DNA of 64,000 nucleotides, from the IMG/VR virus record IMGVR_UViG_3300042558_003926, positions 186,001 through 250,000 of that record; one strand, given 5' to 3'. The notes under the pieces are model-generated. The model did not search any database, was not told the origin of the DNA, and was given only the letters and a program-made list of their open reading frames with translations. Source of the DNA: a virus. The position numbers were made by a program, and so were the translations under genes. This document shows positions 1 through 8,575 of this stretch, piece by piece (within the stretch, counting starts at the first letter, position 1; each line of letters opens with the position of its first letter).

Positions 1-1592
1 TTTAGATCATACATACCACCAGCGATTAAAGCAGATCCTAGGAAAGGTGTTTTATAAACTTGCCCATATGATATTGTCCCCATATAAACTGCCTTCAGAT
101 TCGGTATCTTCGGGAACATAAACATTTGACCTCCTGCTAATGTTCCGTAAATAGAACCTCTTCCTTCAAATCCTACCGATAATGTTCCAGATAAAAGACC
201 AACACTTTTCTTATTTATCCATGCATGATATCCAGTTAGATTTGGCCCTTTCTGAGCAGATACGTAGTCTAGTAAACCCCCACGAGCAGTTTCTCCATCC
301 CATCTCATATTGTGATACCCACCTGTTAATTTTAGTCCTGTTCTGACTTCAGAATTTTGAAAATTAAATCCAACAAAATCACTTGATGCTATTACAGTAG
401 GCTTACCCCCATCCTTATTTTGATTTATAGTCTTCGTAGCTCCCTGTGTAATATTTGTTTGCCCACCTTGTTCTTCTTGAGGTTTCGTCGTTTCCTCCGA
501 ATTTGTAGTGTTTCCATTTTCATTAGGAGATCCACTATTTGAATTTCCACCGGAGTTAGAGTTGCTATTTGTTGAATTGGTAGGAGTAGGAGTAGGAGTA
601 GGATTACCGTTAGTTATTCCCTGATTCGTTTCTCCTTTTTCCCCTTGCCCGGAAGTACTAGACCCCATATTGCCATTCCCGACAGAGCCGCTAGGATTAT
701 TATTGACAGTGCTATTGATATTAGTTCCATTGGTATTTGAATTTTGATTATTTACAGACGGCAAAGTCTGTGTATTTCCATTTTCATTTGATCCATTTTG
801 AGCTGCATTGCTTCCTGTTGGTGTCTCACCTTGAGCTCCAGCATTTGAACCAGAGGTTCCAATTCCTCCATTGTTTGAGCCTCCTTCATTTGATCCAGAA
901 GTGGCTTGATTTCCTCCATTAGTGTTACCTGTTCCATTAGTTCCATTTTGATTATTTGATGCGGTGCTATTGGAGATTCCCCCTGAATTTGAATTTGTAC
1001 CGGTGCTATTGCTTGTACTGGTCTCTGAGTTATTATTAGGATTTAAGTTACTGTTTGAACTTCCCGCATTATTTGTAGATCCGCCGGCATTAGTTCCACT
1101 ATTTACAGTTCCTGAAGCCGTCTGCTGAGAATTAGCATTCCCACCGTTATTATTCTTTTTATCCCCTTTTTTTTCCCGTGTATTTGATGAATTTGATGCT
1201 GCTGTTAAAGTTCCACTTAAAAAATCAGTAGCACCATTAGATAAATCCATGAGGGAAGAAAGAGAGTTAATTATACTTATAGTATTAAGAGCAACATCCT
1301 GAGCCATGTTTATCTGGCCGCCAAGTCCAATTATCTCAGAGCATGGAGATCCATTATATTGGGAAAATATATTATTAGCCCATGATTCAAAATTCCCATT
1401 GGAGAAGTCCTGCTGTGAAAAATTACCAATAAATCCATAGTATCCCACAGTAACAGTACCGTTTATTGGTACTATTAGATTTTTAATATTGCCAGTACAT
1501 GGATCAGTGTAAGAATAATTATACGTTTGCGCATTTGTTTTTAAAAAAGCAAACACCAAAAAAAATAAAGATATAGAAATTCTTATTCTCAC
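1..1592 (-). CDS. Secreted Asn/Ser/Gly-rich protein, C-terminus beyond window
   Basis: The frame is open from a GTG at 1592, which overlaps the stop of the CsgG-like gene by four bases (GTGA), to the left edge. The first ~22 residues form a signal peptide: MRIRIS, then a hydrophobic run, then a cut near TNAQ. A ~100-residue globular part follows, with a Cys pair near its start, then a ~250-residue low-complexity linker rich in Asn, Ser, Gly and Thr with a run of Pro-Thr pairs near its end. The visible C-terminal part (WDGETARGG, Gly-rich strands) looks like a beta-structured exported domain. Its place after a CsgG-like gene suggests export or display at the host surface. I do not recognise the family. 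Late expression with the operon is inferred. Confidence 0.75.
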   Translation of the reverse strand, partial: MRIRISISLFFLVFAFLKTNAQTYNYSYTDPCTGNIKNLIVPINGTVTVGYYGFIGNFSQQDFSNGNFESWANNIFSQYNGSPCSEIIGLGGQINMAQDVALNTISIINSLSSLMDLSNGATDFLSGTLTAASNSSNTREKKGDKKNNNGGNANSQQTASGTVNSGTNAGGSTNNAGSSNSNLNPNNNSETSTSNSTGTNSNSGGISNSTASNNQNGTNGTGNTNGGNQATSGSNEGGSNNGGIGTSGSNAGAQGETPTGSNAAQNGSNENGNTQTLPSVNNQNSNTNGTNINSTVNNNPSGSVGNGNMGSSTSGQGEKGETNQGITNGNPTPTPTPTNSTNSNSNSGGNSNSGSPNENGNTTNSEETTKPQEEQGGQTNITQGATKTINQNKDGGKPTVIASSDFVGFNFQNSEVRTGLKLTGGYHNMRWDGETARGGLLDYVSAQKGPNLTGYHAWINKKSVGLLSGTLSVGFEGRGSIYGTLAGGQMFMFPKIPNLKAVYMGTISYGQVYKTPFLGSALIAGGMYDL

Positions 1593-2332
1593 CTTGGAAA
1601 TATCCCTTTCGATATAAGCCTAGTTACAACTCTTGATGAAGCTGTTTCTAAAGCTTTCTTTGTTGATATACCAACAGTAGATTGATTAAACTTCACATCA
1701 TCGCTAATGTCACCCAATATAGAAGATGTCTTGATTGTTACAGCTTCTCCCAGACCAGATCCAACTATAACCTGACTTGTTTCTGCATCAACGAATTTAA
1801 TCTGCAATCCTAATCTTGTAGTCTGATTTACTGTTTGCTGTCCATTTACCTTAATTATCTCATCTTCAGATACACTAAAGTCATAAACCTCTATATAAAC
1901 AAAATATTTAGCTAAAACCACATTACCTTTAACTTCAATCTTGTTCGAAGACACACCTTTATCTGAAGCCTTGTCCTGTGCGATCATCCTCTGCTTGATG
2001 TCTTCCTTTTCTTCGGTGAATATGAATCTGTTGGTATATTCTAGATACTCGATAACAATATTAGTTACACCAAGACCAACTCGTTTGTCTTTTAATTCTG
2101 GGTATAGATCATACAGTTCTTCGTTAATTCCGATTTTTAATAATTGTATTGGAACTTGTACTGATCCATCGTAATCAGCAACAGAATCTATCGATTGCTT
2201 CTTTTCAAAATCAGCAACGTACTGTTCTGTTTTAACAGAACCTATACCCCCTCCATTTTGAGGGGGTTGGGCCTGTAAGGTTTTACAGCTGAATAAGCTT
2301 AATATTAATGTTACAAATATTATATTTTTCAT
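1589..2332 (-). CDS. CsgG-like outer-membrane lipoprotein
   Basis: The start chosen is the ATG at 2332, giving MKNIIF and a lipoprotein signal with lipobox LFSC. A longer upstream reading adds only an Arg-rich stretch that overlaps the previous gene. The body has features I associate with CsgG/curli-export proteins: a lipidated N-terminus, alternating strands such as TRLGLQIKFVDAETSQVI, and a closing helix before VTRLISKGIFPR. CsgG-family proteins form outer-membrane export pores. It lies three bases after the membrane protein gene and overlaps the next secreted gene, so the three are probably co-translated. The family call rests on pattern recognition only; a structural lipoprotein is the alternative. 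Confidence 0.6.
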   Translation of the reverse strand: MKNIIFVTLILSLFSCKTLQAQPPQNGGGIGSVKTEQYVADFEKKQSIDSVADYDGSVQVPIQLLKIGINEELYDLYPELKDKRVGLGVTNIVIEYLEYTNRFIFTEEKEDIKQRMIAQDKASDKGVSSNKIEVKGNVVLAKYFVYIEVYDFSVSEDEIIKVNGQQTVNQTTRLGLQIKFVDAETSQVIVGSGLGEAVTIKTSSILGDISDDVKFNQSTVGISTKKALETASSRVVTRLISKGIFPR

Positions 2333-2334
2333 TA

Positions 2335-2982
2335 TTATTCTTCTATTTGGCTTCTTAATAATCCGCATTCTTGACATTCTTCGAATCCGTCTCCGTCTGC
2401 GTCTCCCCAAACATGTTCGCAATTTCTATGCTCGAAATATTCATCGATATCACCGTCTCCGTCTGTGTCGTATCCATCATTTATACCGTCTCCGTCTTCA
2501 TCAACTTCAGATTTTTGGAATTCCTCTGCAATAGGTTCTTCTATTATTGTCTCCTCTACTGCTGAAGGGTATTCAACTTCTGGTTCTTTGACGTAAACTT
2601 CCTCTACGACACTAGTTTTTTTTTCTCCTAAATGAGAGTCATCAGCTACATTAGAAATGCTTACTCCGTCTTCCTCGTCAACTTTTTGGATTAGCATTTT
2701 ATCTCGGTCTTCTGAGTTGAACCAGTAATCTACCACCTTATTCAAGTTACCTACAAAGGCTCCTAATAGGATCAATAACATTTCTTTCCAATCTTCTCCT
2801 ATAGTCTTACCAAAGAATACACCCGCATTAATACCCAATATGATAAGGGTAAATAATCCTAATACGATTGCTGTTATTCTCCATCTGTTTGCTTGCATTT
2901 GTTGAAGCATATAGTAGAATCTATTTTTATCTTCTACTTTTACGTAATCTGTTTTGCTGCTAAAGAATTTTTTAATTGCCAT
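2335..2982 (-). CDS. Membrane protein with acidic Ca-binding-type tail (holin-like N-half)
   Basis: 215 residues. The N-terminal half has two hydrophobic segments (about 35-60 and 68-85), the second followed by VVDYWFNSEDRDK. This resembles the end of 3TM-type phage holins, where a helix ends in Y-F-x-S-S and a charged stretch. The C-terminal half is acidic and ends in repeated DxDGDG loops (DEDGDGINDGYDTDGDGD, then DADGDG), the pattern of thrombospondin type-3 or EF-hand calcium loops, with CEHVW and CQECG adding possible metal ligands. Its place between endolysin and CsgG genes fits an envelope or lysis role. The holin function is inferred. Confidence 0.6.
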   Translation of the reverse strand: MAIKKFFSSKTDYVKVEDKNRFYYMLQQMQANRWRITAIVLGLFTLIILGINAGVFFGKTIGEDWKEMLLILLGAFVGNLNKVVDYWFNSEDRDKMLIQKVDEEDGVSISNVADDSHLGEKKTSVVEEVYVKEPEVEYPSAVEETIIEEPIAEEFQKSEVDEDGDGINDGYDTDGDGDIDEYFEHRNCEHVWGDADGDGFEECQECGLLRSQIEE

Positions 2983-3007
2983 TTTTATAATTTATTTTAT
3001 TTTTTAA

Positions 3008-3349
3008 TTACCAAGATTCCTCTTCCTTTTTAGGTTGAGTTTGGGTTGTCTGCTGAGGTGCAGGTTTTTCAATAACTCTTTCGTGTATTACTGTACCACC
3101 ACCGTTATTTTCAGTCTTTTGCTTGTTCTCTTGGTTTTGTTGTACATTTAAATTGATAACCGGTTGTTGTGCAGGAGCAGCTTGTTCAGTTTTATTTTCC
3201 TCGCTTTCTTCACCTCCACCACCAAAAATAGTAGTACTTATCCATACTCCACCTCCAGCAATTACTGTAGTTAATGTTCCGATAATTGTCTTTTTTAGTC
3301 CAGACCAAGTCCCGTCGTTGGTCTCTGGCGCATTTGTTTCTTCACTCAT
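3008..3349 (-). CDS. Small membrane protein with Gln/Pro-rich tail
   Basis: 113 residues. A short polar N-terminus is followed by one hydrophobic Gly-rich segment (about residues 20-45, TIIGTLTTVIAGGGVWIS) and a long disordered tail rich in Gln, Asn, Glu and Pro that ends in KKEEESW. I do not recognise a family. It sits in the same operon as the T9SS protein and the holin-like protein with short gaps. A spanin-like or holin-accessory role is possible but unsupported by motif. Confidence 0.6.
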   Translation of the reverse strand: MSEETNAPETNDGTWSGLKKTIIGTLTTVIAGGGVWISTTIFGGGGEESEENKTEQAAPAQQPVINLNVQQNQENKQKTENNGGGTVIHERVIEKPAPQQTTQTQPKKEEESW

Positions 3350-3357
3350 TTTTTATT

Positions 3358-5283
3358 TTATTTTATTTTAGCTATCTTTTCTACTATAGATGTTCCGTTC
3401 TCCGTATTTAGAGTTACGAAATATAATCCCGATTGTAATTTACCAAGATCTGTATAGTATGAAAATTGTCCGTTTGGCACCTGACCTGTTAATATAGTAG
3501 CTACCTTTCTACCTTGCAAATCTGATATGTATAACGAAGCATTTGAAGTTTCAGATAGGTTGAATGTTATCATAACATCCTTTTCAAATGGGTTAGGATA
3601 AACTAACATGGAGTTCGAGTCTATCAATTGTCCGTTAGAAATTTTCAATACCTGAAGTATACCATTTGTTGGGGTCAATGTTAAATCTTTAGAATTAGAA
3701 GAGTTACCCGCAAATTTTCTGGTAGTATATAATGGGCTCTCGTCCCATTGATTCTGTGGTTGGAGTGCTACAAATTGTAGTGTTACAACCTCATCTCCGT
3801 TTTTAAGGGTATTCTGATTATTGGTAATATCATATCCTCCCCAATCTATTTCCCCGTTATTTGGATTAATATAAGTTAACCATTGCATTGCAGAAGATGA
3901 TGAATAAACTCCCTTAAATGAAAGTAGGTCCTCGTTATATTTTAATCCAAATTGAAGTGAACTTAATTCGATGCCATTAGTTAATACCTTAACTGGTACG
4001 TTTACTAAATTTCCCTCTTGTACTGATATGTGTGGTACGTTAACTTCTATAGTAGAAGTTGGGAAATCATATTCCACTTTAGTATCGATTACATTGTAGA
4101 TTTGATTCTCTAATCCTGGAGCAGGCCCAACTATTACTTCGATTGGTGTTACACGAGCCATATTATAGCCAGTTCCATTGGCATCTCCCGGTACAGACAC
4201 GTAATAAACTACTGAATCAGGTTGACCTGGTAAAATTTCAAATGTGAAGTTTGTTGTTCCTGCTATTGATGCAGTGTAGTTAGTTGAAGATCCGTTGATT
4301 GTGTTATATTCTGATTGAGTAAAGAATTTAACGTCTTTAGTGTTATTTGGCCAAACGTTGAATCTGCCCGAGATTCTACCAAATACTCCCCAAGCGTCGG
4401 ATATTGTTACGTTGTTTGATCCATTAACATCTGCTGCATAGTAATCAAATCCTGTCATAGTACCGTTACCTAATACCCATTGGTTTATTAGCTGAGCATC
4501 CGCAGTTGAGATGATGTTACCGACTGTCATTGAATCACCTTGTACTGCTAATCTTACATCCCAATAGGTTGTATCCAGAGGAACAGATATAGCAAAGTCA
4601 CCATTTATGTCAGTAACGTATGTTGAGTGTTGTGTCCAAGTGTTACCTCCAAACGGTCTTCTCTGTAAAGCTAATGTTAAGTTCTTAGCTGGTGTTCCAG
4701 TTACGTTGGTGAATGTTCCATGGTAAGCAAAGTTTACTGGAGTAAATACACCGCCGTAATTGTGTACACTTAGTGTGGTATCCATACCGTCTTGTTTAGC
4801 AGCATACGGGGTAAAGGTCTGAGCTCCCGACCATGTCAAGTTGGATATGGAAACTAAGTTATTAAATGTAGCTGCTGGTGCATGAGTAAATGTTATTAAG
4901 AATCTCTCACCGTTTGGTATCGTATAAGTAGCACTTGAACCAGTGTAAACTAGAGTTATAGTAATGTATCCGTTTGCTGTGTTTGTTATGTACTGTAGAT
5001 CCAAGTTTGTCGGAGATCCGATCAAAGACACAGTAGCATTTGTGAAAGCTACATTATCGTAAAATACTCTAAATTGAACACCCGCAAATTTTGTAAGCGT
5101 TGTGTTTTGTAGAGTGATCTTAGCGTTTGTAGTTCCTTGAGCTGATGTTCCAATCTGATATTGAGCATCAATAATACCCCATAATCCGTTGGATGGAGCT
5201 GCCGGAACAGCCTGTGCAAAAAGGTGGTCCGTTGTTAACGAAAGCAAGCTTAAAAGCAGTGCTAAAATAATTTTGTTTTTCAT
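3358..5283 (-). CDS. Secreted cohesin-dockerin protein with T9SS type A sorting domain
   Basis: 641 residues. A signal peptide covers residues 1-24 and ends in LFAQA. An N-terminal cohesin-like beta domain is followed by a carbohydrate-binding-like strand region, then a dockerin-like pair of calcium loops (about 255-300: ISTADAQLINQWVLGN and YYAADVNGSNNVTISDA). A second cohesin-like domain covers about 415-520 (INVPHISVQEG-type start, LQFGLKYNEDLLSF). The last ~80 residues match the T9SS type A sorting domain: VYPNPF, LYISDLQGRKV, LQSGLYFVTL, then a basic end. T9SS is restricted to Bacteroidota, so the protein should be exported through the host's own machinery and attached to or released from the surface. 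Finding this in a late phage operon beside an endolysin is unusual. Confidence 0.85.
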   Translation of the reverse strand: MKNKIILALLLSLLSLTTDHLFAQAVPAAPSNGLWGIIDAQYQIGTSAQGTTNAKITLQNTTLTKFAGVQFRVFYDNVAFTNATVSLIGSPTNLDLQYITNTANGYITITLVYTGSSATYTIPNGERFLITFTHAPAATFNNLVSISNLTWSGAQTFTPYAAKQDGMDTTLSVHNYGGVFTPVNFAYHGTFTNVTGTPAKNLTLALQRRPFGGNTWTQHSTYVTDINGDFAISVPLDTTYWDVRLAVQGDSMTVGNIISTADAQLINQWVLGNGTMTGFDYYAADVNGSNNVTISDAWGVFGRISGRFNVWPNNTKDVKFFTQSEYNTINGSSTNYTASIAGTTNFTFEILPGQPDSVVYYVSVPGDANGTGYNMARVTPIEVIVGPAPGLENQIYNVIDTKVEYDFPTSTIEVNVPHISVQEGNLVNVPVKVLTNGIELSSLQFGLKYNEDLLSFKGVYSSSSAMQWLTYINPNNGEIDWGGYDITNNQNTLKNGDEVVTLQFVALQPQNQWDESPLYTTRKFAGNSSNSKDLTLTPTNGILQVLKISNGQLIDSNSMLVYPNPFEKDVMITFNLSETSNASLYISDLQGRKVATILTGQVPNGQFSYYTDLGKLQSGLYFVTLNTENGTSIVEKIAKIK

Positions 5284-5336
5284 GATCTAAAAATGTTTGT
5301 TTTGGTTGTTTTGGTTTTTTGGGTTCTTAGTAGGTA

Positions 5337-6167
5337 TTACGAGCTAAGAGCTTTGTAATATTCCTTAAAGTGTTTAATTCTATCAGCTAATCCGATTGTT
5401 CCTCCATTTACTCTTTTAGTAACTGCAGTAACAGTTGCATCATCAGCTCCTCTATCGCAAATAGACCAAAGTTTATTTGAATCAAAAAAGAATGCTGCTG
5501 AAGCTAAAGGATATTTAGTAGCAACTAGATCCGGATTTGAAACACAATCTTCTCCGATAAACTTTGTGAAATTTGTGTAGTTTGATTTTCCTGTCAATTG
5601 GATGTATCCTCTACCTCTGAACTTGAAACCTTCTTTAGATGATTCATCACCGTTACCCATTCTAGATGCGTAAACTCTGGAAGCTATCTTCTCAGGTTGG
5701 CGAGCGTATGATTCATTAAGATTACCCGGAAAATATTTTCCAAAGATTTTCTTTAGTCCATCAGCAGAATAGTTGAGATTTTCGCTAACCGCTTTGAAAC
5801 CACCAGATTCATGCCCGCACTGTGCTAAGAAGTGTGCTAGTCTCAGATTGTTTGTAATATTAAATTTCTTTGCAGTGTCTGGTATCTGGGCTAGAACTGC
5901 ATCCGGAACGTGACCTCTAAGACCCTCCAGATTTAAATTCTCCATTTTTGGAATGGATACCGGTGCTGCAGCTGGTGTATTACTTTCGCCAAACATCTTA
6001 CTCCAAGTTCCAGATCCGACAATTCCATCGGCTGTTAATCCATTGGCTGCTTGCCATTCTTTAACTTTAGCTTCTGTTCCTGCTCCAAAAGCCCCGTCTG
6101 CATTTAAACCTAATTTTTGCTGAAGTTTTTTTACATCTTCACCACTAGATCCTTTTTTTAGTAGCAT
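5337..6167 (-). CDS. Endolysin: peptidoglycan-binding domain plus GH19 chitinase-type lysozyme
   Basis: 276 residues. Residues 3-58 are a PG_binding_1 domain (GSSGEDVKKLQQKLG, DGIVGSGTWSKM). Residues ~85-275 form a GH19 domain with the two expected acids, Glu120 in CGHESGGF and Glu129 in SENLNYS, plus the family signature FRGRGYIQLTGKSNY. GH19 phage enzymes cut the glycan backbone of peptidoglycan. There is no signal peptide, so export would need a holin; the membrane proteins downstream in the operon could serve. A GATATATA late-type element lies 18 bases upstream of the ATG. Confidence 0.9.
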   Translation of the reverse strand: MLLKKGSSGEDVKKLQQKLGLNADGAFGAGTEAKVKEWQAANGLTADGIVGSGTWSKMFGESNTPAAAPVSIPKMENLNLEGLRGHVPDAVLAQIPDTAKKFNITNNLRLAHFLAQCGHESGGFKAVSENLNYSADGLKKIFGKYFPGNLNESYARQPEKIASRVYASRMGNGDESSKEGFKFRGRGYIQLTGKSNYTNFTKFIGEDCVSNPDLVATKYPLASAAFFFDSNKLWSICDRGADDATVTAVTKRVNGGTIGLADRIKHFKEYYKALSS

Positions 6168-6185
6168 AATTTTTTATTTTTTTTC

Positions 6186-6193
6186 TATATATC
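6186..6193 (-). promoter_or_regulatory. Late-type promoter GATATATA for the endolysin/secretion operon
   Basis: The minus strand reads GATATATAG here, about 18 bases before the ATG at 6167. It matches the box found before many leftward and tagged genes in the window and resembles the T4 late TATAAATA box. Confidence 0.55.
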
Positions 6194-6222
6194 CCCCCAT
6201 AAATCGAAAACATCCCCCTATA

Positions 6223-6255
6223 TTTTTTAATATCCGCAACTTTTTAATATGTTTG
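6223..6255 (+). promoter_or_regulatory. Early-type promoter
   Basis: T-tract then ATCCG (G at 6236), exactly 11 bases, then TATGTTTG at 6248-6255, a perfect TAnnTTTG box. The ATG at 6275 follows 19 bases later. Confidence 0.65.
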
Positions 6256-6274
6256 AGTTATATAAAAATAAAGG

Positions 6275-6556
6275 ATGCACGAAAAACCACTTTTACAGGA
6301 TTTTAAGGCAGAAACTGCTGGAGAGAATTGCATAAAAATAACCGTAGATCCGGATCTAAATCTGGAAGGAGCATGTTTAAAGATTCTGGGATCATCCAGA
6401 AATCTTTTGGTAACAGTTAAGCCGGTCAACCTCGTAAATGAGATATGTCTATCTACTGGCAATCCCATGTTTGTTGAGCTGGTAACTCCTTGTGGGATAT
6501 CTGTTCAATATGTAAAAGGATCTGGAAAGAATTTTTACATTCAAAATCTAAACTGA
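6275..6556 (+). CDS. Hypothetical protein, 93 aa
   Basis: A small predicted beta-rich protein (ITVDPDLNLEGACLKILGSSRNLLVTVKPVNLVNEICLST in pieces), without a signal peptide or membrane segment. It has its own early-type promoter 19 bases upstream and stands alone, divergent from the endolysin operon. I do not recognise it. Confidence 0.65.
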   Translation: MHEKPLLQDFKAETAGENCIKITVDPDLNLEGACLKILGSSRNLLVTVKPVNLVNEICLSTGNPMFVELVTPCGISVQYVKGSGKNFYIQNLN

Positions 6557-6606
6557 TGTCAGGATACGATCTATTCACTTTATTATTGGATAATAAGTCG
6601 ATTTAA

Positions 6607-6637
6607 TTTTTTTCCCCGAAACAGTTACTTATCTTTA
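6607..6637 (+). promoter_or_regulatory. Early-type promoter
   Basis: Seven T, CCCCG (G at 6618), 11 bases, TATCTTTA at 6630-6637. It drives the run starting at 6657. Confidence 0.7.
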
Positions 6638-6656
6638 CGTTAAGAAATTGAAAAAG

Positions 6657-7094
6657 ATGACACTTAAAAAAAGAATTAACACCGATTACATGATCGCTTT
6701 CAAGGAAAGAGACATGCTAAAGAAAAATTTACTTTCCGTAATCAAAGGAGGAATTGAATTGGCAGAAAAAAATAAAAACGTACAGGATCTAAGCGACGAG
6801 GATGTAACTGCCATTCTAAACCAAGCTGCTAAGGCATCGAAGGAAACTATCGGGAAGATGGAAGATGGACAAATTAGGGATTTCGCAAAAGAGGAGCTAA
6901 AGATCATAGAAAGCTATCTACCTAAGCAAATGACCGAGGATGAGATTGTAGATAAAATCAATGAGCTTATCTCGAATGGTGCTTCCTCTACAGGAGAAAT
7001 CATGAGAGGCTTTGCTGGTCTTCCTGCTGACAGAAAGATGGTTTCCGAGATCTACCTCTCGAAAATTAATAAGCTCGAAAATAAAATCGACTAA
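6657..7094 (+). CDS. YqeY/GatB-like protein
   Basis: The start is taken at the ATG at 6657 (MTLKKRINTDYM); a TTG nine bases upstream is in frame but less likely. The ~145 residues match the YqeY family: N-terminal KERDMLKKNLLSVIKGGIE, middle LKIIESYLPKQMTEDEI, C-terminal GEIMRGFAGLPADRKMVSEIY. YqeY proteins are homologous to the tail domain of the GatB amidotransferase subunit and may bind tRNA. The role in phage is unknown. First gene of a tight rightward run. Confidence 0.85.
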   Translation: MTLKKRINTDYMIAFKERDMLKKNLLSVIKGGIELAEKNKNVQDLSDEDVTAILNQAAKASKETIGKMEDGQIRDFAKEELKIIESYLPKQMTEDEIVDKINELISNGASSTGEIMRGFAGLPADRKMVSEIYLSKINKLENKID

Positions 7095-7095
7095 C

Positions 7096-7200
7096 ATGGA
7101 AAATTTACATCCAGTAGCACAAGTAGTAGCTATCATAGTAATTGGTGTAATCGCTTGTGTATACTTGCTAGGCATTACAGGTTATTTTGATAAGGAATGA
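7096..7200 (+). CDS. Small single-pass membrane protein, 34 aa
   Basis: The ATG at 7096 begins one base after the YqeY stop. The protein is MENLHPVAQVV, then a hydrophobic helix (VAIIVIGVIACVYLLGI), then a short charged end. Its stop overlaps the next ATG by four bases (ATGA). The coupling on both sides supports translation. Function unknown. Confidence 0.65.
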   Translation: MENLHPVAQVVAIIVIGVIACVYLLGITGYFDKE

Positions 7201-7550
7201 GAACCTTTGTTTTCTATAAAGAGATTAGCGGCAGATGGTATGTTGACTTACCCGAATGGGAAGGAAGCAAGGACGATCTCGAGATGATTGCTGGTGCCGA
7301 CTCTTTTTTAGAAATCTTATCGCAGGGGGAAGAGGAGATATGTGTCACTCTTTCGGTTCTTGATTTCGATGGATCTGGCAAACTAGAATTGATAAAACCA
7401 GGTAGAATCGAAGGCTGGGAAATGGGCGAAGGATCTTGGTACAGATTAAACAACTATATAGGGATAGAATATGAACTGGATATGTGGCTATGTGATGTTA
7501 CTAAGTTTGTATTTGGGTATTTCCCGGAAATAATTTATTTTAAAAGATGA
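7197..7550 (+). CDS. Hypothetical protein, 117 aa
   Basis: A soluble acidic protein with many aromatic residues (RWYVDLPEWEGSKDDLEMIAGADSF near the start, in two pieces). It overlaps both neighbours by four bases, so it belongs to the same transcript as the YqeY-like and HAD genes. No motif recognised. Confidence 0.7.
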   Translation: MRTFVFYKEISGRWYVDLPEWEGSKDDLEMIAGADSFLEILSQGEEEICVTLSVLDFDGSGKLELIKPGRIEGWEMGEGSWYRLNNYIGIEYELDMWLCDVTKFVFGYFPEIIYFKR

Positions 7551-8179
7551 GCGAAAAAGAAATAATCGTGAGAATTGAGACCCTGAAAAAATACATTAGT
7601 GAAAGCGCAGACTCGGATCCTAGAGATGCCTATGAAATCCGTCACTGGAAGATGGAGATAGCTGATCTTGAAAATGCTTTAAGCACGATTAGAGACAAGA
7701 AAAATTCTCCCGAGCCTTGGCTTAGAGCTAGTATCGAGATTACCAAGCCTATAGTTCTCATTGATATGGATGGCGTTATCTGCGATTTCGATAAGAGAGC
7801 TAAGGAATTGGAAGCTAAGGGTGTAAAGGGACACAGTCTTTTTAGACACACTGAAGCATATAAAGATCTTGAGCCAATCGAAGGAGCTATTGATGCTTGG
7901 ATCGCACTTCAGGAAAAATACGAAACCTATATCTTAAGCACACCACCGTGGAGTAATCCAGATGCATGGGCAGAGAAAAGATCATGGGTACAAAGGTATT
8001 TGGGTGACACATCTAAAAAGAAACTAATTCTTTGCCACAATAAAGGATTGGTTAAGGGGGATTTTCTTATAGATGACCGAATCGCCAACGGTGTTGCAGA
8101 TTTTAGCGGAGAACACATTCACTTCGGACAGGATAAATTTCCGGGATGGAAGGAGGTTATGACTTATTTAGGACATTGA
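7547..8179 (+). CDS. HAD-family 5'-nucleotidase-like protein
   Basis: 210 residues. A ~65-residue N-terminal helical extension precedes a HAD domain. Motif I is IDMDGVICDF (nucleophile and acid/base Asp), motif II is in YILSTPPWSNP (ST), and motif IV is FLIDDRIANG. The pattern with PWSNPDAW is that of small phage and bacterial 5'(3')-deoxyribonucleotidase-like proteins, which remove phosphate from (deoxy)nucleoside monophosphates. A role in nucleotide-pool control during infection is inferred. The N-terminal extension is unusual. Confidence 0.8.
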   Translation: MSEKEIIVRIETLKKYISESADSDPRDAYEIRHWKMEIADLENALSTIRDKKNSPEPWLRASIEITKPIVLIDMDGVICDFDKRAKELEAKGVKGHSLFRHTEAYKDLEPIEGAIDAWIALQEKYETYILSTPPWSNPDAWAEKRSWVQRYLGDTSKKKLILCHNKGLVKGDFLIDDRIANGVADFSGEHIHFGQDKFPGWKEVMTYLGH

Positions 8180-8212
8180 AAACAATGTCATACCATTTAA
8201 ACAACAAGAAAA

Positions 8213-8575
8213 ATGACAAAAGAATTTGTACCCTATGAGTTGGCTTTAAAACTCAAACAACTTGGATTTGATGAACCTTGTTTTGCGTGGTATGTTAGTG
8301 AGTCATATGGTTTAGCATATGGGGAAGCGGTTAAATCCGATTTGATAAAAGATGGAATAGTTGCACCAACATTTTCACAAGCATTTAGATGGTTTAGAGA
8401 AAAACAATTTCTTATTGATGTGACAAGTCTTAATAGCGATGAATATGAGTTTTATATTAAATGGTCATTTGCATATTCATTTCTTTCAGATATCTATAAA
8501 ACCTATGAAGAAGCGGAGCTTGCTTGTCTTGACAAATTGATTGAAATTGTAGAACTTAAACAACGGGAACAATGA
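8213..8575 (+). CDS. Conserved Bacteroidota hypothetical protein, 120 aa
   Basis: Starts MTKEFVPYELALKLKQLGFD and includes APTFSQAFRWFREK, a pattern I associate with small proteins common in Bacteroidota genomes and their mobile DNA. Function unknown. Codon choice (frequent CAA, CTT, TTT, few AGA) looks different from its neighbours, suggesting recent acquisition. Gaps of ~33 and ~70 bases separate it from neighbours that are otherwise tightly packed. Confidence 0.75.
   Translation: MTKEFVPYELALKLKQLGFDEPCFAWYVSESYGLAYGEAVKSDLIKDGIVAPTFSQAFRWFREKQFLIDVTSLNSDEYEFYIKWSFAYSFLSDIYKTYEEAELACLDKLIEIVELKQREQ

Noticed and set aside
752-946. Short ORFs on both strands within the first 1.6 kb
   Set aside because: They lie inside the long Asn/Ser-rich secreted-protein frame, which explains the composition.
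1-6167. Host chromosome or prophage flank rather than phage DNA
   Set aside because: The same late-type box drives this operon as the rest, and the endolysin is in the operon; misassembly cannot be fully excluded without coverage data.
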